From the NCBI GenBank assembly GCA_030835125.1, contig JAUQWM010000021.1, forward strand, positions 24,768 to 88,767: a stretch of DNA of 64,000 bases, written 5' to 3'. Each line of letters opens with the position of its first letter. The first letter of the stretch is position 1. The notes below the pieces were generated by a model, which had not been told where the DNA came from, searched no databases, and saw only the letters and a program-made list of their open reading frames with translations. The stretch is from Gemmatimonadaceae bacterium. GTDB lineage: Bacteria; Gemmatimonadota; Gemmatimonadetes; Gemmatimonadales; Gemmatimonadaceae. The translations under genes and the position numbers were made by a program. Shown in pieces: positions 27,862 through 35,915 of this stretch.

Positions 27862-27877
27862 TGGCATCCTAATTGCG
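27862..27877 (+). promoter_or_regulatory. sigma-54-like promoter
   Basis: TGGCATCCTAATTGCG matches the sigma-54 consensus TGGCAC-N5-TTGC(A/T) with the diagnostic GG and GC dinucleotides ten bases apart. It lies 38 bases before the GTG of the deacetylase-GT2 fusion, a suitable distance for a -24/-12 promoter. A TTGACA hexamer at 27879-27884 could alternatively be a sigma-70 -35 box, but its -10 is poor. Sigma-54 control is common for exopolysaccharide genes of exosortase-linked loci. Confidence 0.5.
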
Positions 27878-27915
27878 CTTGACATGGATGCAGGATCTCC
27901 TGAACAACTGGCAAC

Positions 27916-29628
27916 GTGGGCATTGTATCGCGGGGAGGATTCCCGCAGTCGACATCGGAAGGACCCCGTTCGGCGAATCTGCTGGGCATCACCCTGGAGG
28001 AATACTTCCACGTTGGCGCCTTTCGTGACCTCATTGCCCGCGGGCGCTGGTACCGGTTCGAGCCCCGGCTCGAAGTGGCCACGGACCGCGCCCTGGCCAT
28101 GCTCGCCGAGTGTAACGCGCGCGCCACGTTCTTCACCCACGGCTGGATCGCGGAGCGCTATCCGGAGCTGATCCGCCGGGTCGTCCAGCAGGGTCACGAA
28201 ATCGGAAATTCAGGGTACGCGCACCGCGGCCTGCGCGAACTCGCTCAGGGCGCTCTGCTGGACGAATTCGCCCGCAGCCGCGAACTCCTCGAGTCGGCCG
28301 CGGGGGTGCGAGTGCGGGGGACGCGAATCCCGGACTGGATCGGACTCCGGCAGCTCGACATCCTCCCGAAGCTCGCCGCCGCCGGCTACGACTATGACGC
28401 GTCGCTGCGCCAGGTCGGGTGGGGTGCGGCGGTCGCGCACCCGGAGCCGTATGAGGTCGACGCTGCCGGGCGCGTGTTCCACGAGTTCCCCGTTCCCGTC
28501 ACGTCCATCGCCCGGCTGACCTTTCCCATTGGCGGCGGCAATTGGTTCCGGCAATTGCCGGTTGGCCTGGTACGGCGGGCGGTGGACGCGTGGATGCGCA
28601 CGCACGACGGCCCATTCTCGATGTACTTCCAGGCGTGGGAGCTCGATCCCGACCAGCCGCGCATCACGGCGGCCTCCTGGATGGCCCGGATGCGCCACTA
28701 CCGGAACCTGGAGCGGATGACGGGACTCGTGCGCCGCTTCCTGTCCGGCGCGCGGTTCACCGGGTTCGGCGAGTGGCTCGGACTCCCCCAGGAACGCGTG
28801 ATACCGGCCGCGGCGCGCTACGAATCGCCCACCGTCATCCGGCTCGTGCGTGACGAGGACCGGCGAAGGGTCGTGTCGGTGGTCGTCCCGTGCTACAACG
28901 AGGCGGAAACCCTGCCGTACCTGATGAACACGCTGGCCAGCGTGGAGCGCACGTACCGCGAGCGCTTCCGGCTGCACTTTGTCTTTGTCGACGATGCCAG
29001 TGCCGATGAGACCTGGTCCGTCCTCACCGGCCTGTTCGGGGCCCGGGCCGACTGCACCATCGTCAGGCATCCCGTGAACCGGGGCGTGGCGCACGCGATC
29101 CTGACCGGGATCGGCGCGGCGCGGTCCGACCTGGTCGTTTCCATCGACGCCGACTGCACATACGATCCACACGAGATGGGTCGACTCGTCGATGCCCTCG
29201 AACGTGGCGCGACCCTGGTGACGGCCTCGCCGTACCATCCCGACGGTCATGTCATCGGCGTCCCGGCGTGGCGGCTGGCGCTGTCCCGTACCCTGTCACG
29301 GCTGTACCGCCGCGTGCTCGGCGCGCAACTGCACACCTACACGAGCTGCTTCCGCGGGTACCATCGCGCCGCATTCACCGGGATGGTACTCCAGCATCGC
29401 GGCTTCCTGGGCGTCGCCGAGACGCTGGCAAGGGCGGTGCTCTCCGGCGCGACGGTGACCGAGGTGCCGGCGACGCTCGAGTCGCGCCTCATCGGCCGAT
29501 CGAAGATGCGCGTCATCCCGGTGATCTTCGGCCACCTGCGGCTGCTTTCCGACCTGTTGGCCTGGCGTCGCCAGGGCCTGGTCGTCGAGATGCCGACTGA
29601 CAACCCGGCGGTGGTGATCCGTGCCTGA
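27916..29628 (+). CDS. degenerate polysaccharide deacetylase fused to GT2 glycosyltransferase
   Basis: This 570-residue protein joins an N-terminal polysaccharide deacetylase domain of the DUF3473/exosortase-locus type (about 20-290) to a C-terminal GT2 domain of the dolichyl-phosphate-mannose-synthase type (about 310-560; V-V-V-P-C-Y-N-E-A-E-T and S-I-D-A-D-C-T-Y-D). The GT2 part looks intact. The deacetylase part is degenerate: the usual D-V-E-D-Y-F reads T-L-E-E-Y-F (26-31), and the metal-binding motif reads N-S-G-Y-A-H, with Ser99 where a histidine is expected and only His103 kept. It probably no longer deacetylates and may bind glycan. The GTG at 27916 is the only plausible start. Its stop overlaps the next gene by 8 bases. 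Confidence 0.82.
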   Translation: MGIVSRGGFPQSTSEGPRSANLLGITLEEYFHVGAFRDLIARGRWYRFEPRLEVATDRALAMLAECNARATFFTHGWIAERYPELIRRVVQQGHEIGNSGYAHRGLRELAQGALLDEFARSRELLESAAGVRVRGTRIPDWIGLRQLDILPKLAAAGYDYDASLRQVGWGAAVAHPEPYEVDAAGRVFHEFPVPVTSIARLTFPIGGGNWFRQLPVGLVRRAVDAWMRTHDGPFSMYFQAWELDPDQPRITAASWMARMRHYRNLERMTGLVRRFLSGARFTGFGEWLGLPQERVIPAAARYESPTVIRLVRDEDRRRVVSVVVPCYNEAETLPYLMNTLASVERTYRERFRLHFVFVDDASADETWSVLTGLFGARADCTIVRHPVNRGVAHAILTGIGAARSDLVVSIDADCTYDPHEMGRLVDALERGATLVTASPYHPDGHVIGVPAWRLALSRTLSRLYRRVLGAQLHTYTSCFRGYHRAAFTGMVLQHRGFLGVAETLARAVLSGATVTEVPATLESRLIGRSKMRVIPVIFGHLRLLSDLLAWRRQGLVVEMPTDNPAVVIRA

Positions 29629-30952
29629 CGTCGCGGTGGTGGGTGGCGGCATGATGGGCCTGACGATGGCCCTGCGGCTCTCACAGCGCGGTCATCGCGT
29701 GCGCGTCTACGAAGGCGAGAACCGGGTCGGCGGGCTGGCCGCGGCCGGGCCGATCGGGTCGTGGACGTGGGATCGCTTCTATCATGTCATCCTGCTCTCC
29801 GACACTGCCCTCACGGGACTGCTCGCGGAGGTCGGCCTCTCTGACCGGTTGCGCTGGGGCACCACGAGGACCGGGTTCTACGTCGACGGCCGCTGGATCT
29901 CGCTTTCGACCGCACTGGAGTTCCTCCGGTTCCCGCCGCTCGGCCTGGTCGACAAGGCACGCCTGGCGGCGACCATCCTCCGGGCGTCACGCATCGATGA
30001 TCCGGTTCCCCTCGAGGAAATGGGCGCGCTCGACTGGCTTCAGCGCTGGTCGGGATCGCGAACGACCGAGCGAATCTGGACGCCGCTGATGCGCGCCAAG
30101 CTCGGGGAGAATGCGGGTGCGGCGAGCGCCGCGTTCATCTGGGCCATCATCGCGCGCATGTACGCCGCGCGGCGCACGGGACTCAAGCGCGAGATGATGG
30201 GCTACGTCGAGGGCGGCTACGAGGCGGTCCTGCCGGCCCTGCGCCGCCATGCCGAGGCCAGCGGCGTCGAGGTCGTCACTGGTGCGCGCGTCACGGACGT
30301 CATGGACGACGGATCCACGGCGTCGATCGCCATCGAGGGATCGGGCCGTGTTTCGTTCGACGGCGTCGTCCTCACCACCGCCTGCCCAACGGTGAGCCGG
30401 CTGTGCCGCCAGCTGACGCCAGCTGAGCACGAGCGCCTGGCTCGCGTGGTCTACCAGGGCGTGGTGTGCCCGTCGTTCCTGCTCGCCAGGCCGATCTCGG
30501 ACTTCTACGTCACCAACATCACCGACGCGTGGGTTCCCTTCACCGGCGTCATCGAGACGACGGCGCTCGTGGACCGGCAGGCGTTCGGCGGACACTCGCT
30601 CGTCTACCTGCCGCGATACCTCACGCAGGATGACGCGATGTGGAGCGCGAACGACGAGCAGGTGACGATGCGCTTCTTCGACGCGCTGTGCCGAATGGTG
30701 CCCGGCCTCACGCCCGCGGACATCGTCGCGTCGCGCGTCGCGCGCGCCCGGGAGGTGCTCGCGGTCTCGACCAGGCGGTACTCGACCGAGGTCATGCCCG
30801 CGCTCGACACGTCGCTGCCACGCGTGTTCATCGCCAACTCGGCACAGATCGCGCACGGGACGCTCAACGTGAACGAGACCATTGTCCTCGCCGACCGGCA
30901 GTCGGCGGCGGTGCATGGACGGCTTGCCGCAGCCGCGACGGTGATCGCATGA
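29621..30952 (+). CDS. FAD/NAD(P)-binding oxidoreductase (COG1232-like)
   Basis: The 443-residue protein starts with a dinucleotide-binding motif V-A-V-V-G-G-G-M-M-G-L and continues E-G-E-N-R-V-G-G-L-A-A, the pattern of the protoporphyrinogen-oxidase/UDP-galactopyranose-mutase-like amine-oxidase superfamily. Members inside polysaccharide loci are often annotated as NAD(P)-binding or UDP-galactopyranose-mutase-like proteins; the reaction is unknown. The C-terminal FAD segment is H-G-T-L-N-V-N-E-T. The GTG at 29621 overlaps the preceding stop by 8 bases, and its own stop overlaps the next ATG. The gene therefore sits in the middle of a translationally coupled run and probably acts on the same glycan. 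Confidence 0.75.
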   Translation: MPDVAVVGGGMMGLTMALRLSQRGHRVRVYEGENRVGGLAAAGPIGSWTWDRFYHVILLSDTALTGLLAEVGLSDRLRWGTTRTGFYVDGRWISLSTALEFLRFPPLGLVDKARLAATILRASRIDDPVPLEEMGALDWLQRWSGSRTTERIWTPLMRAKLGENAGAASAAFIWAIIARMYAARRTGLKREMMGYVEGGYEAVLPALRRHAEASGVEVVTGARVTDVMDDGSTASIAIEGSGRVSFDGVVLTTACPTVSRLCRQLTPAEHERLARVVYQGVVCPSFLLARPISDFYVTNITDAWVPFTGVIETTALVDRQAFGGHSLVYLPRYLTQDDAMWSANDEQVTMRFFDALCRMVPGLTPADIVASRVARAREVLAVSTRRYSTEVMPALDTSLPRVFIANSAQIAHGTLNVNETIVLADRQSAAVHGRLAAAATVIA

Positions 30953-31953
30953 CCCGGGAACGCCTGCCGGCGAGCATTTCACTCGACCTCGACAACCTGT
31001 GGTCGTACCTCAAGACGCACGGGAACGAGGAGTGGCGTACGCGCCCGACGTACCTCCCTGAATTCGCGCCGGTGATCCTCAACCTGCTCGACGACCTCGG
31101 CCTCAAAATCACGTTCTTCGTCGTGGGGCTCGATGCCGACCGCGACGAGAACCTCGACGCGATCCGGTCACTCGCGACCGCGGGTCACGAGATCGGCAAC
31201 CACTCGTACGAGCACGAACCGTGGTTGCACCGGTACTCGCCGCCGGCGATCGAGGACGAACTGGAGCGCACGGAACTGGCCATCGAGCGCGTGGCCGGTC
31301 GCAGGCCGCGGGCATTCCGGGGACCCGGCTACAGCTGGAGTCCGGCGCTGCTGAGCGCCCTCGCTCGCCGCGACTACGTCCTCGATGCGTCGACCCTTCC
31401 CACGTGGATCGGTCCGCTCGCCCGGTCCTACTATTTTGCCAGCGCGAAGCTGACGCCGGCCCAGCGCGAGGAGCGCGCCGCCCTGTTCGGCGCGTGGGGC
31501 AACGCCAGGTGGCCGAACACGCCGTATCACTGGACGCTCGACGGGGGCCGTCGGCTGCTCGAGATCCCGGTGACGGTGTTTCCGGGCCTTCGCACGCCCT
31601 TTCACTTCAGCTACCTGCTCTGGTTGTCGCGCTACTCGGAGCGCGTCATGTGGACGTACCTGCACTCGGCGCTCGCCTGGTGCCGTCGCACGGGAACGGA
31701 ACCGAGCATCCTCCTGCACCCGCTCGACGCGCTCGGGCCGGACGTGTCTCCTGCGCTGCGCTTCTTCCCGGGCATGGACCTGCGAACCGATCGCAAGGTC
31801 GCGCTGCTGCGTCGCGTCCTGCAGACCATCGCGGAGGGGTTCACTCCCCTGACGATGGAAGCGCATGCCGCATCCCTCGCGCTTCGCCCGCGGCTCGGCG
31901 CGCGCGCGGCCACGAGCACGGATGCACCTCGCCTCAGCCCGACGGCGGCCTGA
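30949..31953 (+). CDS. polysaccharide deacetylase (intact NodB-type motifs)
   Basis: The 334-residue protein is a NodB-homology polysaccharide deacetylase. Motif 1 reads S-L-D-L-D-N with both aspartates, and motif 2 reads G-N-H-S-Y-E-H with both histidines, so the metal site is complete. R-G-P-G-Y-S-W is the third motif. No signal peptide is seen, so it probably acts in the cytoplasm on a lipid- or nucleotide-linked sugar, or is exported in another way. The ATG at 30949 overlaps the preceding stop (ATGA). It contrasts with the degenerate deacetylase domain two genes upstream. The last 30 residues are variable. Confidence 0.83.
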   Translation: MTRERLPASISLDLDNLWSYLKTHGNEEWRTRPTYLPEFAPVILNLLDDLGLKITFFVVGLDADRDENLDAIRSLATAGHEIGNHSYEHEPWLHRYSPPAIEDELERTELAIERVAGRRPRAFRGPGYSWSPALLSALARRDYVLDASTLPTWIGPLARSYYFASAKLTPAQREERAALFGAWGNARWPNTPYHWTLDGGRRLLEIPVTVFPGLRTPFHFSYLLWLSRYSERVMWTYLHSALAWCRRTGTEPSILLHPLDALGPDVSPALRFFPGMDLRTDRKVALLRRVLQTIAEGFTPLTMEAHAASLALRPRLGARAATSTDAPRLSPTAA

Positions 31954-31955
31954 CG

Positions 31956-33926
31956 ATGTGCGGACTGGCCGCCGTCCTCCGCTTCGATGGCCTCGTGCCG
32001 GAACCGCGCATCGTGGAACGCATGGGCGCGGTCCTCCAGCATCGCGGCCCTGACGACGAGGGACTCTTCGCCGCGCCGGGCGTTGCGCTCGCGCACCGGC
32101 GCCTGGCGATCATCGACCTGGCCACCGGCCGCCAGCCGATGACCATCGGTCCGCACACGATCGTGTTCAACGGGGAGATCTACAACTACATCGAGCTCCG
32201 CGAGGAGCTGCGGCAGGTCGGCCACACGTTTCGCACGACGTCGGATACCGAGGTCCTCCTGCACCTGTATGCGGAGCACGGCCCGTCGTTCGTGGGGCGA
32301 CTGAACGGCATGTTCGCCTTTGTGCTCCACGATGCGGCGCGGGGCGTCGTGCTCGCCGCGCGCGACCACTTCGGCATCAAGCCGCTGTACTTCGCCGAGG
32401 CACCGGACGGGTCGCTGCTGCTGGCCTCCGAGATCAAGGCGCTGCTGGCGTACCCCGGCTTTCGCGCGGCGCCCGATGCGCAGGGGGTCCGCGACTACAT
32501 CACGTTCCAGTTCGTGCTTGGCAGCCGCACCATGTTCGCCGGGGTGAGGAAGATCCTGCCCGCGCAGTGTGTCGAGGTGCGCCTCGACACCGGGACCCGC
32601 CGCACGTGGCAGTACTGGTCACCGGACTTCGGCATCGATGAACGACGCACGGAACGTGACTTCGTCGACGAGACGCGCGCGCTCCTCGAGGACTCGGTGC
32701 GGATCCAGCTGCGAAGCGACGTTGCGGTTGGCGCCTATGTCTCCGGCGGCCTCGACTCGTCGATCGTGGCCGGCCTCGCGGCGCGGCATGCGTCGATCCA
32801 GGGCTTCACGGCGGTGTTCCCGGACGGCCCGGCCTATGACGAGAGTGCCTATGCCCGCGAGGTCGCCGCGTCGTCAGGCATGGTCCTCCACGAGGTCCGA
32901 CCCCTGGAATCGGATTTCAGCCGGATCCTGCCGCGGCTGGTCTGGCACATGGACGAACCCGCGGCCGGGCCGGGCGTGTTCCCGCAATACGTCGTCTCGG
33001 GGCTGGCACGACAGCACGTGAAAGTCGCGTTAGGCGGGCAGGGTGGTGACGAGATCTTCGGCGGCTACGCGCGCTACCTCGTGGCGTACCTCGAGCAGGC
33101 CCTGAAGGGCGCCATCTTCGAGACGAACGTCGAAGGGAATCACATCGTCTCGCTGGCGTCGATCGTGCCCAACCTGCCCGCGCTCCGCGATTACGTGCCC
33201 ATGCTGCGCCAGTTCTGGCGGAACGGCGCGTTCGACGAGATGGACCGGCGGTATTTCCGCCTGGTGGACCGCACCGGCGGGGCTCTCAGCCTCTTCAGTC
33301 CCGTGTTCCGCGAGTCGTACGATCCGGAGGCCATCTTCCAGCGCTTCGCCGACGTGTTCAACGCGACGAACACGACGTCGTACTTCAACCGCATGACGCA
33401 TTTCGACGTCACGAACAGCCTGCCGGCGCTGCTCCACGTCGAGGATCGTGTGTCGATGGCGCACTCGCTGGAGTCGCGCGTGCCCCTGCTCGATCACCGG
33501 CTGGTGGAACTCGCGGCAACCATGCCGGCCAGGCTGAAGTTCGAGGGAGGCCAGCTCAAGCACCTCCTGCGACAGGCGGCGGGAGACGTTGTCCCCGCGT
33601 CAGTGCTGGCGCGAAAGGACAAGATGGGTTTTCCGGTCCCCCTCCAGGCCTGGTTCCGCGGCGATACCCGCTCCTTCGTGCTCGACACCCTGCTGTCCGA
33701 TCGCGCGCGGGAACGGGGCATCTTCGATCCGGTCGCGGTCGAGGCACAGCTGGACCTCGAACGGCCCTTCAGTCGCCAGGTGTGGGGCATGCTCAACCTC
33801 GAACTCTGGTTCCGGACGTTCATCGATGAACCCTTCGGGCCGCCCGATACGACCGTCCGGAAGCGCGATGGCACGATGGTGGCATTGAGTGGGGAACGGC
33901 AGTTACGGGCACGAATGAAAACCTGA
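31956..33926 (+). CDS. asnB: asparagine synthase-type glutamine amidotransferase
   Basis: The 656-residue enzyme has an N-terminal class II glutamine amidotransferase domain beginning Met-Cys-Gly, where Cys2 is the nucleophile after Met removal. Q-H-R-G-P-D-D-E-G and N-G-E-I-Y-N-Y are present. The C-terminal synthetase domain has the PP-loop S-G-G-L-D-S-S. It makes asparagine or, in polysaccharide loci, amidates a sugar acid. Homologues are a standard part of exosortase-linked exopolysaccharide clusters. The ATG at 31956 follows the previous stop by 2 bases and is fixed by the catalytic cysteine. The octamer CGTTAGGC at 33028 encodes Ala-Leu-Gly. Amidation of the uronic acid made by the next gene is a reasonable but untested idea. 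Confidence 0.9.
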   Translation: MCGLAAVLRFDGLVPEPRIVERMGAVLQHRGPDDEGLFAAPGVALAHRRLAIIDLATGRQPMTIGPHTIVFNGEIYNYIELREELRQVGHTFRTTSDTEVLLHLYAEHGPSFVGRLNGMFAFVLHDAARGVVLAARDHFGIKPLYFAEAPDGSLLLASEIKALLAYPGFRAAPDAQGVRDYITFQFVLGSRTMFAGVRKILPAQCVEVRLDTGTRRTWQYWSPDFGIDERRTERDFVDETRALLEDSVRIQLRSDVAVGAYVSGGLDSSIVAGLAARHASIQGFTAVFPDGPAYDESAYAREVAASSGMVLHEVRPLESDFSRILPRLVWHMDEPAAGPGVFPQYVVSGLARQHVKVALGGQGGDEIFGGYARYLVAYLEQALKGAIFETNVEGNHIVSLASIVPNLPALRDYVPMLRQFWRNGAFDEMDRRYFRLVDRTGGALSLFSPVFRESYDPEAIFQRFADVFNATNTTSYFNRMTHFDVTNSLPALLHVEDRVSMAHSLESRVPLLDHRLVELAATMPARLKFEGGQLKHLLRQAAGDVVPASVLARKDKMGFPVPLQAWFRGDTRSFVLDTLLSDRARERGIFDPVAVEAQLDLERPFSRQVWGMLNLELWFRTFIDEPFGPPDTTVRKRDGTMVALSGERQLRARMKT

Positions 33927-33936
33927 AGTCAACCTC

Positions 33937-35739
33937 ATGCAGCCGAAGAAGATCGCAGTCGTGGGACCCGGGATCGTGGGCATGCCAATGGCAGCCCTTC
34001 TGGCATCCGCCATCGGAAGTGACGGATCGCCGCCACCTCGTGTGGTCGTGGTGCAACGCAACTCCCGGACGTCGGGCTGGAAGGTGGATGCCATCAACGC
34101 CGGCAAGTCACCGATCGGCGGCGTCGAACCGGAACTCGATCGCATCGTTGCCGAGAGCGTCGCCAACGGGTCGCTGTCGGCGACCCACGATACCGAGGCC
34201 TGCCGCGATGCTGACGTCGTCCTCGTCTGCGTGCAGACGGACAAGACGGGACTCGCGCCGGAATACGGGCCCCTCATGCAGGCATTGGAAGGCGTAGCGA
34301 CGGCGCTGCGAAAGCGTCCCGTCGCGACGCGGCCCGTGGTCATCATCGAATCGACGCTGGCGCCGTCGACGATGGAGAGCGTCATCCGTCCCTTCTTCGC
34401 GAGCCACGGCCTCGTCGATGGGACGGATGTCCTGCTCGCGAACAGTCCGAATCGCGTCATGCCTGGACGGCTCGTCGAGCGTGTCGCGGAGTCGGACAAG
34501 CTCGTCGCCGGACTGCATCCCGAGACCCCAGTGGTCGTGGCCTCGCTGTACCGGCGCATCGTGTCGCGCGGACGGGTGATGGTCACGAACAGCCTCACCG
34601 CCGAGATCGTGAAGACGCTGGAGAACGCGTACCGTGACGTGCGCATCGCATTCTCGGCGGAGATCGCACGGTACTGCGACCGGATCGATGTCGACTACTT
34701 CACGCTGCGCGACCAGGTGAACGACGTCCTGGCGTGGCGCGACGAAGCCTCGTTCGATGGCGGCGTCGTGCCGACCGGTGCCTTGCTGGTCCCGACCGTG
34801 GGGGTCGGTGGCCATTGCCTGCCGAAGGACGGCATCCTGCTCTGGTGGCGCGCGCTCGAGGCCGGGCATCCTTCGCGAAACAGCCTGATCCTGGCCGCGC
34901 GGGGTGTGAACGACGCGTCGCCGGCGGCGACCGTCCGGCTGGCGCGCATGGAACTCGGGCCCACGAGTGGGCGTCGAGTGGCCGTGCTCGGCGCTGCGTA
35001 CCGGTTCGACTCGGAAGACACCCGGAATTCGCCGAGCCTGGTGCTGGCGAACCTCCTGAGGGATTCCGGTGCCGACGTCGTGGTGCACGATCCCTGGGTC
35101 CACGAGCGAGATGCGAACCTGGAGCGCCTCGGGCTGACCTCTCGCTTCACGCGGGACATCGACACCGCGCTTGCGGGCGCGTCCGTCGTCTTCCTCGCGA
35201 CGGCCCACCGGGCCTACCGGGACCTGCTGCCACTGCTGCGCAACGGCTCCTCGACGCTCGAGGGTGTGATCGACGCCTGCAACCTGTTCCATGCGTCCGA
35301 TTTTGGGGGCCGCGTGCGGTATGCCGGCATCGGCCGAGGGCGGCAGGCGCCGGACAGTTACCTGGTCCGCGCCGTGGCTTCCATGTACCGAGCGGTGGCG
35401 CGCGGCGTCGCCAACGAAGTCGAATCGCTCGTGCGGTTCCTGAACATCAGGTACGCGAGCAGTCTCTTCGCTCGCGTGGACTTCGACGAGGTTCGCCGCC
35501 TGGCCGCTACCTGCTCCACGGGATGCGATATCGACCGGGCCGGTCCGGTCGAGCCGGTCGAGTCGCACGCCGGGTTCGTGAGTGGCCTGGCCCAGTTGGC
35601 AGTGGATGCCGGCGTCACCCACGCCCCGAATTCCTCGCGCGCCCCCGCCGAACCGGTGCCCCCTGGCATCTGGTTCGGCAACGAGGAAGCCGTGGTGGCG
35701 GACCGGGACACTCCCTGGCCGCTGACACCGCTCCAGTAA
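33937..35739 (+). CDS. nucleotide-sugar dehydrogenase with C-terminal extension
   Basis: The 600-residue protein is a UDP-glucose/GDP-mannose dehydrogenase family enzyme that oxidises a nucleotide sugar to its uronic acid with two NAD. An N-terminal Rossmann motif V-V-G-P-G-I-V-G precedes the catalytic Cys294 in V-G-G-H-C-L-P-K-D. The final sugar-binding domain ends at about residue 440. Typical family members have 400-460 residues; here about 150 extra residues follow with no recognisable domain. The start at 33937 is the only likely ATG. The product could supply the substrate for the adjacent AsnB-like amidotransferase. Confidence 0.85.
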   Translation: MQPKKIAVVGPGIVGMPMAALLASAIGSDGSPPPRVVVVQRNSRTSGWKVDAINAGKSPIGGVEPELDRIVAESVANGSLSATHDTEACRDADVVLVCVQTDKTGLAPEYGPLMQALEGVATALRKRPVATRPVVIIESTLAPSTMESVIRPFFASHGLVDGTDVLLANSPNRVMPGRLVERVAESDKLVAGLHPETPVVVASLYRRIVSRGRVMVTNSLTAEIVKTLENAYRDVRIAFSAEIARYCDRIDVDYFTLRDQVNDVLAWRDEASFDGGVVPTGALLVPTVGVGGHCLPKDGILLWWRALEAGHPSRNSLILAARGVNDASPAATVRLARMELGPTSGRRVAVLGAAYRFDSEDTRNSPSLVLANLLRDSGADVVVHDPWVHERDANLERLGLTSRFTRDIDTALAGASVVFLATAHRAYRDLLPLLRNGSSTLEGVIDACNLFHASDFGGRVRYAGIGRGRQAPDSYLVRAVASMYRAVARGVANEVESLVRFLNIRYASSLFARVDFDEVRRLAATCSTGCDIDRAGPVEPVESHAGFVSGLAQLAVDAGVTHAPNSSRAPAEPVPPGIWFGNEEAVVADRDTPWPLTPLQ

Positions 35740-35915
35740 CGCCGGCGGGAGTGTTGCTTGCTGAATGACCCATGCCGCCGGAAGTCACTGCGGCAGGGGA
35801 TGGGTGCTGGTGTCCAGCGTCCGCCGGCGCCAAGTTGACGCTGTAGCCGGTTGAGTCACCGGGTCCGCGGACATCTCGCGCTGCGCCCGGAAACCAGACA
35901 CCAGCACCGCGTCCC

